This document shows, piece after piece, positions 21,701-33,900 of a stretch of DNA of 64,000 bases. The first letter of the stretch is position 1. Each line of letters begins with the position of its first letter. The notes beneath the pieces are model-generated. The model did not search any database and was not told where the DNA came from. It saw only the letters and a program-made list of their open reading frames with translations. The stretch is from Ampelomyces quisqualis (Eukaryota; Ascomycota; Dothideomycetes; Pleosporales; Phaeosphaeriaceae), in assembly GCA_018398575.1 (NCBI GenBank), contig JAGTXZ010000020.1:620001-684000 (forward strand), in the 5' to 3' direction. A program made the position numbers and the translations under genes.

Positions 21701-23438
21701 GCCTGTTGCCAGCAGAGAAGAGCTGAATGTGCAGGTGCCAAAAGCAGTAGAAGAACCACCAGACGAGGAAGACTTTGAGTACAGTCCTGGTGGTCGTCCT
21801 CTACTAGCACGACCACCGACTACGTCAGTTAATAACAACGCGCCGGTTCAGCAATATGCTGGTCCTTCGACACATTCGACGACTATCCTAACGCCAACAA
21901 GCTCGGTTGACGATGACTCGAACAAGACTCCGGTACAGTCACCACCAGAAGAGCTACCGCAGCTGCTTTACAAAGCTTATGTGCCGCCTGCGTTGTTCTC
22001 GACAGACTCTGCAGCTTCCGTTCACAGGCAATCGATAGCAGATGTTCCTGCTCCTGCGCCGTTGTTGTCTCGCCCTCGGTCTTCCGATCAAAGACCCGTC
22101 TTATCTTCAAGTACAAGTAAGCATCATGATGAGATCTTCTTCGGAGCTCCGGGACAACCGGTATTGGAAAGTGGGAGCACATCTACCAGCAGCGACGGCG
22201 CAACGCCTGACGTTTCTGTTTTAGCTCCACTAGCATTTTCATCCAACCGCTCTGTGTCAACGACACCACCTTCAAAGAAGGATCCGTCTGAAGTACTGGC
22301 CGAATTGCTGCCTGCTCATATTGCACCTGCTGCACCGAACAATCTGATTGAGCAAGTCAGATCGAAACTGTCGCAGCTTGAGAAGGCCACCAAAAGTGTT
22401 GATGATCCCACAAAAGAGTGGGACAGGAAGGCCGCGGCGACACGCAAACAGAATGACTCAGCACGCCGCCAGCGCCAAGAGCTTAACGAAGAAAGCAACG
22501 ATGAGGCCTTCAATAACGAAGAGCTTTCCTATGCCACTCTGAACGTCCTCGAAGAAGAGTTCAAGCAAAAAGAAAACGATCTCAAGGCTGAAGAAGATCG
22601 TGAAGAATACGCATCGTACGTCGAAGCTGTGTTTGAACCCGTATACGACGCTTTACAAACCGACATCAAAGCACTCATGGGCCTCTACTTCGACGCCGAG
22701 ATTTTCCTACACACGTCTAAGTCCGGCATCGCCAGCCTCGAACCCTCAACTCTCAGCACCCTCGCAAGCCTCTCGCTCCTTCAGGACGTACACAATGTCA
22801 TCCTCGATCGCCAAGATCGTGTCGTCGCCGCAGTGGCAGAGCGAGACAAGCGCTACAAGAAAACCGAAATCCAACCTCTTTACGCTGCCGGGAACATCAA
22901 CCAGATGAAACTTGTAGAAAAGCACTTCGACACGGCCGAGAAACAAGCGCACATCCGCGCCCTGCGTGACAAAGCAGGCCGCGTCGGCGATGTTGTGCGC
23001 ATAGCAGAAGACGTAGTCGTTTCCGCCATCGGCGTCGAACAAGACGAAATCAAAACCATCGTCTCCTCCATGCGCGCCCTAAAAGACGCTCAAACCGATG
23101 CCGACCTCGTATCTCGCGCCACCGAAACCCTCTCACTCCTTCGATCCTCGACGAAATCTCTCCTGCGCATCTTCAACGCCCTGGAAATCAGCCACAATGC
23201 CGCCGTGCTCGATGCGGAAATCGCGCAGGCCAAGCTCGAGGGGGAAACTGAGCTTGTGGGCAAGCTGGAAGAGGACAAGATAATGGGCGAAGAGAAGTTT
23301 TTGGCTGAGTTTGCGCGGCGGGTGGGTGTTGTGGAGCAAGGTGGCGAGGAGGTGGAGGGGTGGGTGGGGGAGAGGGAGAAGGAGATGAGGTTTAGCAGTG
23401 CGCTTGAGGAGGCGAAACGGAGGAATGAGGATGTTTAG
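18733..23438 (+). CDS. Large Gln/Pro-rich coiled-coil protein, unknown function
   Basis: Two exons, 18733-18832 and 18895-23438, joined in phase 1, give 1547 residues. Residues 1 to about 440 are Q/P/G/Y-rich and prion-like (runs of QQQ, PQQPQHQPQQQP, PPPPP). The next 300 residues are Ser/Pro-rich. A strong heptad coiled coil follows (about 760-880, ELRAKDEALECLRADAEKER onward). The C-terminal 380 residues are predicted helical and well conserved in appearance (HIAPAAPNNLIEQVRSKLSQ; EEYASYVEAVFEPVYDALQT). There is no signal peptide and no enzyme motif. The layout resembles scaffold or endocytic/polarity proteins, but I recognise no family. Confidence 0.75.
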
Positions 23439-23657
23439 ATGTTGTTTGTGTGTGTGTATGTATGTATTGAAGGAAAGGGGTTTGCATGTTGAGGTTAAGG
23501 TTGGATGATCATGGCGGATTGTGATGGATGTGGAGGCATAATATTCCACTTATGTATGTATACACGTCACTTTGCAACAACATACACGGGTTTAGGACAT
23601 GGCCATGAGAATCACATTGCAATTTCGATCCCACAGTTCCCAATCTCACCTCCTTAT

Positions 23658-24469
23658 TTAATCCTTGTCCTTACTCCTCGCCTCCTTTTGTTTCCTCTTC
23701 TTCGCGCCCTCCTTGTACCGCGCAACTTTTCTATCCGCCTTACTCTCGTAGCGAAACTTCTTCTTCTTCTTCTTCGGCCACTCCGTCCTAGGGCGTTCTT
23801 TTGTCCAGATGCGCTTCCCATTCGCATCTCGCTTCACCTCAGGCTTCGCGTCCGCACTATCCTTGCCTGGGTCGTCTTGCTCCGTCTTCGGGTCTGCGTC
23901 GGGTACAGGTGCACTACTGTCGTCAGGCCGACTGAATCCTTGCCGACTTATCCCCACGCTTTCAATCGTCACGGTGGTGTACTTGTCTTCGTCGATGTAT
24001 TCGTCCTCTTGATTGATGGGCGGTGGTTCCGCGAAGCCTGTGAATTCTTCTTCTTCTTCTTCGCCATGTCCATTTGCGTCTTCGTCATCGTCGTCTGTGG
24101 ATTCGATGCCGTGTAGTTCGGTGATGTCGCCGTTTGCTTGTTTGACCAGGCGGTTTACTTCTTCGACGTGTTTCTCCAGATCGACTTTGCGCTGTTGGCG
24201 GAGCTGTTGCAAAAAAAAAGAAAAAAAAATTAGTGGATAGTTCGAAACGCTGGGAATGATGTTGTGGTTCTGAGGGAAGAGTGTACCTCTCGTCTGAAAC
24301 GGAGCTTCTCTTCCTTTTCTTTCTTTGCAATTTCTTCTTGTGCGAACTTTTGGCGCGCGACTTTGCGCTTGTGGAAGCCGGTGAGGTATTCTTCGCGCGC
24401 GCTCGGGTCAAATTCAATCTTCTCGGGCGCGGTCACTGTGATCTTGCGCTTCTTGGATGGTGGCGGCAT
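23658..24469 (-). CDS. RRP17: Ribosomal RNA-processing protein 17 (Nop25 family)
   Basis: Two exons, 24469-24287 and 24203-23658, join in phase 0 to give 242 residues. RRP17 is a nucleolar 5'-3' exonuclease-type factor for 5.8S/25S rRNA 5'-end maturation (family knowledge). Signatures are MPPPSKKRKI at the start, EFDPSAREEYLTGFHKRKVARQ, a basic helix LRQQRKVDLEKHVEEVNRL and an acidic centre. The C terminus is extremely Lys-rich (PKKKKKKFRYESKADRK) with nucleolar-signal character. The intron has an unusual 20-base polypyrimidine tract with two runs of nine T around a C just before the acceptor. I chose Met24469 over an upstream Met because the family begins here. Confidence 0.85.
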
Positions 24470-24706
24470 AATGGGATTAGCTCTAAGAATATCAGAGTGT
24501 GTGTGAGGTGGAGGCTCGAGCGAGGGTTGCTGTCGTGTCGCGTGCAAGAAATTAACGTTATGGCAGGGATTTGGTTCAAGCAAGATTAGCCGAGCCGAAG
24601 TGCCCCAGCGCTTTGGCATGGCGGACTTACATCATTATTAGCACAAGAAGTAAGGCTTGCAGTCTACAACACAAGTAAGCTTGGATTCCTCATGCTGGTC
24701 AATAAT

Positions 24707-26047
24707 CTATGTGTCGATTTGTGCCTTGTCTCCTACAAGCCCTATGCTTCCTCCATTCTGCTCGACGTTACCGAGTATCTTTTTCCTCCACGGCAGCGAT
24801 TCCAGGTGCTCCTTTGCCCGGTTGGTGATGCATAATGCTTCGTCTACACTCTGAAGACCTGGCTCGCCAAACATAGCCAACACCATGAGTCCAAGGAACG
24901 AATGATACATATCCGGAGGATCTCCAGTCACCTTTCCAAATCCCCCGACAATGTGTTGCGTTTTATCGAGCAGCCATTTCCGAATTGGAGCTTGCTCAAT
25001 GATATCCATATAGCCAAGCAGTTTCAGTGGTGCCGATACCCAATATGCATAACATGTATCGGCAACCTTGTTACATCTTCCATTCATGCCTACCCATTGC
25101 AGCTCGAAATGCGGGTGGGGCGTGCCTTTCATGTTAGTTTCGGCTTGCGTCGATATAAACGCGCCTAGCTTGACAAAGGAATGCGCATCGTGGCAAGTTT
25201 CCGATGTATCGGTTTCGTCGTTCAACGTATCGAGGCCGTCGTCAGTATCGAGGGTAGCAGTTTGCCGTGACACCAGCCATCTGAGAGTGTGCGGTAGGTT
25301 AGTAATTCCACGGATAACGCCATCCGGCTTTTGTGAGGGAGGAAGCGGTAGGCGATCTAGGAAGTACAAGGCAGCAATAGCACAGCAGGTGAAGCCACCA
25401 TGTGCCTCATGATAGGGGGCTTCGGATAAGCCCCCGTCGTAACATTCCGCCTCGCGCACACAGGTAACGAAATTGTCCACATGGATATCTGGTACTCCCT
25501 CGCAAGGACCAGTCAAGTCACCCCGCAGTATGTAGCGGATTGCAGTAGCCATGAAGCCGAATCTTGAATCGTTTCCGCCGTGTACGAAACCGTCATCGCC
25601 TACTGTCTCTCCAAAACTGCCTTCTGATCGCTGCATGCGGACTAGCCACTCGAGGATATTCCGTCTCTTTACTTTTGCCAGGTCATCTCCCAGCACGACC
25701 AGCGTGAGGAGGGCAAAGAAAGTGCCGGGAATATGGGGAGGGTCCCATCTCTTGTTCTCGTCATTACTCCGGAGCCCGAAATTGGACCCTGGCCAGGGTC
25801 GAAATCCACCATCCGGTAGCTGGCACGCGTACACCCAGTCGATGTGGCCCTGACGTTCCTCAACCGACAAAGCGGAGTCGAGGTCTCCTAGGATATCAAG
25901 TGCGGAAACGGTGAAAAGAGCCAGGAGCATGCGGTTCGAGTCATTGCTTGTGTAGAAGTGCGGGAGGAGAGTTTTCAGATTTCGCCTCCAGTACTTGACG
26001 TGTCGTGGGTAGTTGAGCTGGGTGTCCGACGGGAGAGTCGGAGCCAT
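24707..26047 (-). CDS. CDC43: Geranylgeranyltransferase type I beta subunit
   Basis: 446 residues, single exon. With the alpha subunit RAM2 it attaches geranylgeranyl to CaaX-box proteins such as Rho1 and Cdc42 in the cytosol. Prenyltransferase repeats are visible (CQLPDGGFRPWPGS, QRSEGSFGE, YDGGLSEAPYHEAHGGFTCC). The zinc ligands of the family are present: Asp330 and Cys332 in ADTCYAYWV, and His382 in DMYHSFLGL. Its length is slightly above that of animal enzymes because of an insert of about 30 residues near 265-295. It is divergent from the RhoGAP gene whose Rho-type targets would need this modification. That neighbourhood is suggestive only. Confidence 0.92.
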   Translation of the reverse strand: MAPTLPSDTQLNYPRHVKYWRRNLKTLLPHFYTSNDSNRMLLALFTVSALDILGDLDSALSVEERQGHIDWVYACQLPDGGFRPWPGSNFGLRSNDENKRWDPPHIPGTFFALLTLVVLGDDLAKVKRRNILEWLVRMQRSEGSFGETVGDDGFVHGGNDSRFGFMATAIRYILRGDLTGPCEGVPDIHVDNFVTCVREAECYDGGLSEAPYHEAHGGFTCCAIAALYFLDRLPLPPSQKPDGVIRGITNLPHTLRWLVSRQTATLDTDDGLDTLNDETDTSETCHDAHSFVKLGAFISTQAETNMKGTPHPHFELQWVGMNGRCNKVADTCYAYWVSAPLKLLGYMDIIEQAPIRKWLLDKTQHIVGGFGKVTGDPPDMYHSFLGLMVLAMFGEPGLQSVDEALCITNRAKEHLESLPWRKKILGNVEQNGGSIGLVGDKAQIDT

Positions 26048-26569
26048 TTTAGGAAAGGGTGAACCGTGTACCGTGGCAGCGGGCTCCTTTGCCGAGTGGA
26101 ACCCACCGCAGTGACGATTTCGCTACTGTTACGGCGGGGCTGGCGGCCAAGTCGGTTTCTGCTGCAAATGAAATGGATCTGAAGTGGGAGTGGCTGGTGA
26201 CTTGACGGGGCCGCGATGATGCATAGACTGGGCGGCAGCCGAAGCTAGTCTAGGCCCTGAGCGGGAGCCGGGCGGTGAATTGACGTTGGTATTTTTATCG
26301 TCGCACGTTGTTAGCGAATGGAGAGCTCAGAGACCCTGTTCGGGCAGGGCTGGGCTTCCTTGAACCTCGCTCAGCAGCCAGCTGCCGCCTGCACGGAACA
26401 ATCGACCGCCGACGCCGCCGCTCTCCTGCTGCTCCCCGCTGCCTTCTTTGCCATACGGCATCTGCGCCGCTCCAGCAATCACGTCGAGCGCGGGACACCA
26501 CACGGCGTGCTCCCCATATACTCGTAGTCTTCTCCACGCTCGCTACGCCTGCAAACAGGCACCGTCACC
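26048..26569. promoter_or_regulatory. Divergent promoter region, CDC43 / RGD2
   Basis: 522 bases between divergent starts. Short open frames on the plus strand upstream of 26570 may be in the leader. No defined site is assigned. Confidence 0.4.
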
Positions 26570-29298
26570 ATGGCTACGGGCTTTGCCACGTCCTTCTGGT
26601 CCAGCGACTATGCGGGAGGTACGGGCCGCCGACTGCGTGCACGCGTGCAACACGACGACTAACGCCCACAGGTCTCGGCGTGCTGTTCGGCAAGCTCCAG
26701 CAGGGCGTGCAGGAGAACCAGCAGATGCTCACCGTGGCCCGCATGCGCGCCGACGCCGAAGAGGTCTACGGAAACAGCCTGTCGGGCATCGGCGCGGCCA
26801 CGGAGCGCATCAACGGAGGCTTCAACCGAGACGAGGGCGCGAGTGTGCGAAAGGTGCGGGGCAACCGCGCTGGGCGCAGGGGCACGCCCAGAGCCGCCGG
26901 CTGACAACATGTAGGCATACGAGGGCGTCAAGACGGAAATGGAGGCGGCGGCAGCCAACCACAAGAAGATCGCGTCCAACATCCGAGAGCTCGTCGTGAA
27001 CCCCTTCGGCCGCTGGTGCGAGGCGCATGCTGCTCGCGTGCAGAATTCGCAGGATGATCTGCAGTCGCGCATCAAGATCCACGACCGGCAGGCCGACGCG
27101 GTGCGCAAGTTCCGCTCGCAGTACTACAACAAATGCAGGCTGGTCGAGGACCTGGACGAGGAAGACAAGCTGGCCTTCCAGGATCCGCAGAGCGAGGCAG
27201 CCCAGCAGAACAGCCCCAGGGCCAAGGTGCCCACCATCCAAATGACCGCGCCCGAGGACAGCGAAGAGGACCCCATCGACCTCGGCGACGAGACCTACCA
27301 GCCCGAGCACATCAAGAAGATCATGACGCACATGCTGAACACCATCAAGCTTGGTGAAGTCAAGGTCCCCATCCTGGGAACCTACCAGAACTGCTCCAAT
27401 GGCTCCGACCTCACCGACTACATCCAGAAGCACTTGGGAGCCACCAGCGTCAGCTATGCGGAGAGAATCGGTCAGGATATCGTCGACAACGGCTTTCTGC
27501 GTCTCGTAGGCAATGTGGGCAATACATTCGCAAACAGCTCCAGGATGAACTATCAGTGGAAGACCAAGGCCTTTACACTCACCGGACTGCCCGAGAAGAA
27601 GCAGCCGCTCGCCCGCTCGTCCACGGGCATGTCTGCACTATCCAACGACAGCGTTACCCCTGATTCTCCAGTGGGTGTCGTCGGAGAGTATCTCTCGGGC
27701 TGGAATCCTCTCAACAACCAATACCCAAACGAGACGCCTTCGGAGAGGCTCCGTCGTGAGGCCCTCGAGTCGGACGAGCGCTACAAGGCCTCGGTGAAGA
27801 AGCTCGACTCGCTGCGCTGCAACTTGGAAGAAGCCATGATTGATCACCTCAGGTTCATGGAGCGCTGCGAATTGGACAGGCTGAAGGCCATCAAGGCTGT
27901 TATTCTGGACTTCTCTGGCGCTGTCAGCAACGTCATCCCTAGCCTGCAGAGCACCGTCGACAAGATGATGCTGTTCCAGGAGACAGTTCAGCCGCTCGGC
28001 GATCTCCGTTACATGCTCGAGAATTATAGGACTGGACCTTTTGTTCCCAGGGTCACCACCTATGAGAACTACTACAACTCTGTGGACGGTATGCATCGAC
28101 ACACTGACTGCACATGATCATCGCTAAATTTCAACAGAGCAAACTTTCGGTGTCGACCTTGAAGCTCGTGCTCGCTCAGATAAGAAGCGTGTTCCAGTCT
28201 TGATCACCACAATACTAACGTTCTTGGACAACCACTACCCTGACTTGGAAGGTGATGAGGCTCGCCGTGGCATTTGGCTTGTAGACGTCCCATTGGCTCA
28301 GACGCACAATCTGCGCAGCGCTATCAACACGGGCAAGCGCTTCTCGGACGAAGTTCTTGACAAGTACGACATTCCTATTGTCGCAAGCGCCCTGAAGCTC
28401 TACCTTCTTGAGCTACCTGGTATGTCTTTTCGTATCTATACCGGGCTTTGGCTAACGAAGGCTAGACTCTCTTGTCTCTTCCCATGTGTACGAAATTGTC
28501 AAGACCATCTACAGCACTACTGCCACGGATGTATCCGAAGAGACACGCGTGTCCGTTCTGCAGTCCACTCTTGGCCAACTCCGGCTGGCGAACATTGCGA
28601 CCCTGGATGCGATATGCACGCACTTTACACGTCTCATCGAACTCACCTCGGCGGACGAAGTCTATGTCACCGCGCTTGCGAACGCACTAGCTCCCTGCAT
28701 CCTACGCCCAAGACAAGAGTCGAGTTTGAGCATGAACGAGCGTTACAGCTACCGTCTTGTGCGGGATCTGTTTGCGCACAAAGATGCCATCTTCGGAGAG
28801 TTGAAGCGAGCTAGCACTCTGACCCATTCCGCCTCTGGTGCTCAGCGTCCGCGTGCCATCTCCACCGATGAGAGTAACCGCCGTGCGAACATGGAGGAGC
28901 GCCAAAGGGCTATTGCTGCCCAGCGCTCCCCACGAGCAGTATCGCCTGGGCCCAACCGAGCGAGTGGATCTCATCGTCGCGACCGAAGCCAGACCCGTTT
29001 CCCCGTCAACACTTCCTCACCCACTGAGAGCCGGAGAAGCACCCTGAATCGCGGTTCTCTTGAAGTTCCGACAACGCCCGAAAGTCTTGCGCAGGACGAG
29101 ACGACTACAAATGGTACCTCGGAAGCTGCTGCGCCGGCGGCACCAGCAGAACATGCAGCACCCTCGAGCACGCGCGTGCCGTTTCCCAGGAAACCAGCTG
29201 GTGGTCTGTCGAGAGGCAACCGCGACTCTACAGGTAGCTTGAGGGGCGAAGAAGCGCCCCGAGGCGTTACGCTGGAGGACAAGCCCATGGATGACTAG
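26570..29298 (+). CDS. RGD2: F-BAR, DEP and RhoGAP protein (Rgd2-like)
   Basis: Five exons, 26570-26618, 26672-26853, 26915-28088, 28138-28419 and 28466-29298, give 839 residues. The order is FCH/F-BAR helices (residues 1 to about 200), a DEP domain inserted at about 222-310 (LGTYQNCSNGSDLTDYIQKH), the rest of the F-BAR helices to about 450, RhoGAP at about 470-650, and a basic Ser/Pro tail. This order is that of fungal Rgd2, a GAP for Cdc42/Rho5-type GTPases acting at the plasma membrane (family knowledge). The usual RhoGAP motif GIFRxSG reads GIWLVDVP here, so the arginine finger is not in its normal place. The other RhoGAP helices (DIPIVASALKLYLLELPDSL) are present. Confidence 0.88.
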
Positions 29299-29973
29299 TG
29301 GTCCTATGGTTTTCTGCCTCCACTCCACTTGTCACCCACACGAATCACGACGGCCTCTGGAACGCAATATCATGATACTGCACAGACAAGATAGTCCGCG
29401 ACAGTAAGCGGGATGGATCAGCCAGGTCTTGACGGCGGAGAAGCGGAACTGGAGATGGGGCAGGCAGGGTTGGCGGAGGTGTGTTGTGCGCGTGCCGTGA
29501 GCATGCTTGGTGTAGCGATTTGGCGGATCTTCTATGTATTGTACGGGCAAAGCAATGTGATAACGAGCAACATGACCATGAACGCATGGGCCACGCCGGC
29601 TGCTGTTTTTCGGTTGCGCGGTGTTGTCGTCTGTACTAGGTAGCACGGGGTACCCGGTCTGGCTACCAGTTCCAACTTCCAAGGCGGAGCAGCTCGAAGT
29701 CGACATGGGGGGGGGGGCCGCCAGCCTCCAGGTGTGGCTGGGGTGTCATGCCGCCCATCATGTCACGCCCTGCTCTCGTGTTAAATGCACCGGCTCCCGC
29801 TCGCTTTTATGCGCTGGAGAGCATCACGGCTTGTACGGTCGTCGCGTGGCAGACTGCAGCCCCCATCTTTCGTTCCTGGCCTGGCTTCTCTCGTCCCGCT
29901 CCAGATCAGACCCCACACTGATCGGCCCACGAATCACAGCGCGATCGCATTGCATCCAAGGCAAAACTTCCCA
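29299..29973. other. Intergenic, no gene seen
   Basis: 675 bases between RGD2 and the short basic protein gene. A poly-G run of about 11 lies near 29706-29717. Open frames here show no family signal. Confidence 0.45.
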
Positions 29974-30594
29974 ATGTGTCTCGTCCGCGTCAAGCAAGAA
30001 GAAGACGTCGTGGTCCCCTACCGCGTCGTCGACCGCCGGCGCTCCAACCGCCGCGCATCCCACACCACCTCTCAGCGCCGCTACTCGCGCACCGAGGTCG
30101 TGCACGAATCGCCCCGGCCCTCGGCATCCTACGTCGCGGTGCCCACGCCCAAACCCCTCGCCATCCCCGCGCCCCAACCCGTCCCCGTCTTCGTGCAACC
30201 GCCGCCCGCACCCGCACCCATGCTCGCCCCGCCTCCGCCGCCCAGCAGCCACCACAGCCACGCCCACCACGGCACCCCGCAGTACGTCGAGGTGTCGCCG
30301 CGCTCGAGCATCAGTTCGCGCAGCTCGAGCCCGCCGCGCAGCGAGTATGTGTATCGCGAGAGGGAATATAGGCGCGAGCGACAGCACAGCCCCGGCCCGC
30401 AGTACGATCACTACAGATACGTGGAGCCGGCGCCGGGCGAGACCGATCACTACGACAGGTACCGGTCGCAGAGCAGGCAGCGGAGCAGGAGCCGCGGTGG
30501 GTATGAGGACCCGAGGGGCAGTTTTAGGGAGGAGCGGACGAGGATTACGATTGAGGATGACGGGAGGAGGAGGAGGAGGAGGGAGTATAGGTAG
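29974..30594 (+). CDS. Short basic Arg/Ser/Pro-rich conserved fungal protein
   Basis: 206 residues from Met29974. It begins MCLVRVKQEEDVVVPYRVV, an opening I associate with a recurrent uncharacterised family in filamentous ascomycetes. A Pro-rich centre (PTPKPLAIPAPQPVPVFVQP) leads to an RS/RE-rich tail (YREREYRRERQHS; RYRSQSRQRSRSRGG) ending in a run of six Arg. The tail resembles RS domains of RNA-binding partners, but no RRM is present. It is probably disordered. A longer upstream start at 29785 lacks this conserved opening. The GC-rich code opens other frames, which I treat as shadows. Confidence 0.65.
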   Translation: MCLVRVKQEEDVVVPYRVVDRRRSNRRASHTTSQRRYSRTEVVHESPRPSASYVAVPTPKPLAIPAPQPVPVFVQPPPAPAPMLAPPPPPSSHHSHAHHGTPQYVEVSPRSSISSRSSSPPRSEYVYREREYRRERQHSPGPQYDHYRYVEPAPGETDHYDRYRSQSRQRSRSRGGYEDPRGSFREERTRITIEDDGRRRRRREYR

Positions 30595-30915
30595 GCGATA
30601 ATGAGGTGCGAGGGATGCGACGACCTTTTCACTTTTCTCATAGGGAGGAATTCGCATGCATGAGACGTGGTGTCTTTGTTCATAGATGATAGCTAATGTT
30701 CATGTTTTCGCGGCTGCACGCGTTCAAGTCGGAACGTCATCCTTGTAAGCATTTATCAGGAAATCCGGGCGACCTGCAAGTGTGCCATCGTCAGCTCCAA
30801 GGCCAACTTTTTTGCAAAGCTGAGTGCGACCACTGCACATACCCATGCTTGTCCAGCATCTCTATTCGCAGCTCTCCCCTGTTGTTTGACATGTTTGACA
30901 CCCCCGCAACCGACC
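30595..30915. other. Intergenic, promoter of the phosphatase gene
   Basis: 321 bases between two same-strand genes. No element is identified. Confidence 0.4.
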
Positions 30916-33900
30916 ATGTCTATCCGCGTCCTGATCAAAGAATTTCCGCACCGCGCAATCGCACTCGCGACGTCGACCCACGCCCTCATCCTCCGACATA
31001 GCTCATCTTCTACCGACGGCAATGCGAATAGCAATGCGTCTTCAACATCGCTGGGGAGCAATGGCACAGGTGCTGCGCGCTGCATGGTCGAGTTCTCTAG
31101 GACCGAACATGTGGACATCAGCGACTACCGTGGCCTGCACTCTGTGAACGTACACGGCACTCTGGGCTTGATTACAGTAGACAACAACGTCTTCTTGGTC
31201 GTGGTCAACGGGGCAAGCAAAGTAGCCACCGTGCGACCAGGCGAGACTGTACAGCGGATACACTCTGTGGGCTTCTTCTGCCTGACCAGTTCCCACTACG
31301 ACGCGCTGCTCAACGATGAGGTCAACCCGTATCCCACCGATACCATCGACGACGAGGGCTATGAAATGGGCTTTGGCGGCCGGAAGGAGCAATCACCGCT
31401 GGAACATCCCTGTCTGGCGCTGAAGAAGATACTGAGCAGCGGGACCTTCTATTACAGCTCCGATTTCGACCTTACAAGGCGACTACAACATCGGACCACG
31501 GACGCGGCGACCGTGTCCATAGATAGTCTGGATGCTGGCTTTCTATGGAATTCGTACATGATCCAACCCTTGGTTGACTTCAGGAGCAGACTTGCACCGC
31601 GAGAGAAGGAGGCTTTGGACACGTCGGGCATACTTACATCTGCTATACGAGGATTTGCACTCACCATCACGATTCCCATCTCTTCCGCACCTATCAAAGC
31701 ATCTGGATCGGGAATGCCGTCGTCCATGACACTCATCTCGCGACTATCCTGCCGGAGAGCCGGCACAAGATTCAATTCTCGTGGTATAGACGACGACGGA
31801 AACGTAGCAAACTATGTAGAGTCCGAGACCATTTATTGGACACCGACTGGAGTCTGCTTCTCGTACGTGCAGGTGCGAGGTAGTGTGCCTATATTCTGGG
31901 AGCAGCAATCCGGACTGCTTCCTGGACAGCAGAAGATCACGATTACAAGATCAGAAGAGGCTACGCAGCCAGCTTTTGACAAGCATTTTGAAAACCTCGA
32001 GATCAGCTACGGTGCTATACATGTTGTGAATCTCTTGAGTCATGAGAAGCCACAAGAGATTGAGCTGTCGCAAAAGTACCGAAAGCACGTCAGCAACAGC
32101 CCGCTCAACTACGGTGTTGAGAAGCACGACCGAGAGCATGAATTGCTCAAGTTGACTGAATACGACTTTCATGCCGAGACTCGAGGCCCTGGTGGGTACG
32201 AGGCAGCTAGCATGATTGCACGCTGGGTGCAAGACTCGGCGGACGCATTCGCCTACTACCTCTCTGAAGAGGTCGAAGAGCGCGCGAGAATCAACGGAGA
32301 AGATCGAATCTGGAGACGATCCATGCCCATACTACAACAAGAGGGCATATTCAGGACAAACTGTCTCGACTGCTTAGACCGGACCAATCTGGTGCAAACC
32401 ATTATCAGTAAGATGGCTCTCGAGGTCTTCCTCAGCCACAAAACCCTCCGCGGAAGTCAGGATTTCTGGATGCGGCATTCGAGTATGTGGGCTGACAACG
32501 GTGATGCTTTGTCCAGGATATATGCAGGCACCGGGGCGCTGAAATCCTCGTTTACGCGCCATGGAAAGATGTCGCTTGCGGGAGCGCTGGCAGATGCTCG
32601 AAAGAGCGCGACGCGCATGTACATCAACAATTTTGCGGACAAGGGGCGACAAAACACCATCGACATGCTGCTGGGACGACTGATGGGTCAGGTCCCGGTC
32701 CATCTCTACGATCCTGTCAACGACCATGTGGTAGCTGAGCTCCAGCGTCGTGCAGCTGAATATTCGGAAACCAATATGATCAATATCCTTGTGGGCACGT
32801 TCAACTTGAACGGCAAGACGAACGGCATCAATGCGGATTTGTCTCCGTGGCTTTGTCCAGATGTCGATCCTTCACAGCAATGTCCTGAGATTGTGGCAGT
32901 GGGGTTCCAAGAGATTGTTGAGCTGAGTCCGCAACAGATCATGGCTACAGATCCGGACAGACGAGAATTGTGGGAAAGAGCTGTCAAAAAGACTCTTAAT
33001 AAGAATGCAGACAAGTACGGTCAAGAGGAGTATGTGATACTCAGAGGTGGACAGCTTGTCGGCGCAAGCTTGTCGGTATTTGTGAGGGCAGATTGCTTGA
33101 AGTATATCAAGAATGTGGAAGGCAGTCTGAAGAAGGTGCCTATCTCTTGTAATGTCATTTAGACCGTGGCTAACAACTCTATAGACCGGCATGTCTGGTA
33201 TGGCCGGCAATAAAGGAGCCGTTGCCATCCGCATCGAATACGGCAATACCTCGATCTGTCTAGTCACAGCACATCTTGCCGCTGGTTTTGCCAACTACGA
33301 AGAACGCAACCGTGACTACAAGACGATTAGTCATGGACTGAAGTTCCAGCGAAACAGGTCCATCGAAGATCACGACACGGTGATCTGGCTGGGCGACTTC
33401 AACTATCGTATTGGTCTAAGCAATGAGAAGGTCCAGAAGTTATGTCATGTTGGTGATCTCGAGACACTGTATGAGAACGATCAGGTGAGTCGTATACTCT
33501 CGAAGAACGAGTGCGATTCTAACTTGTACAGCTTAATTTGCAAATGGTGGCTGGCCTGACCTTCCCATACTACTCCGAGGCACGCATTACCTTTCCCCCG
33601 ACATATAAATACGACCTTAACTCTGACACGTACGACACTTCCGAGAAGGCGCGTATACCCGCATGGTGTGATCGAGTACTCCGCAAAGGCGACAACATTC
33701 GGCAGATCCACTACGATGCTGCTCCACTCCGATTTTCAGATCATCGTCCTGTGTATGCTACGTTCCAGGTCATCGTGCAGAGAGTCGACGAGCAGAAGAA
33801 AGACGCCCTGAAAAATGAACTTTATGGACAACGACGGGAGGTGGTAGGAGATAGTCGAGCTGCTGGGCACCTAGACGCAGACGAGTCAGACGATGAGGAT

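Noticed and set aside
29621..30601. 326-codon plus-strand frame overlapping the short basic protein
   Set aside because: It is a shifted reading of GC-rich, Arg/Pro-coding DNA; the MCLVRVKQEED frame has the conserved opening.
29824..30657. 277-codon minus-strand frame opposite the same gene
   Set aside because: Low-complexity Arg/Gly/Ala translation arising from GC-rich code on the other strand.
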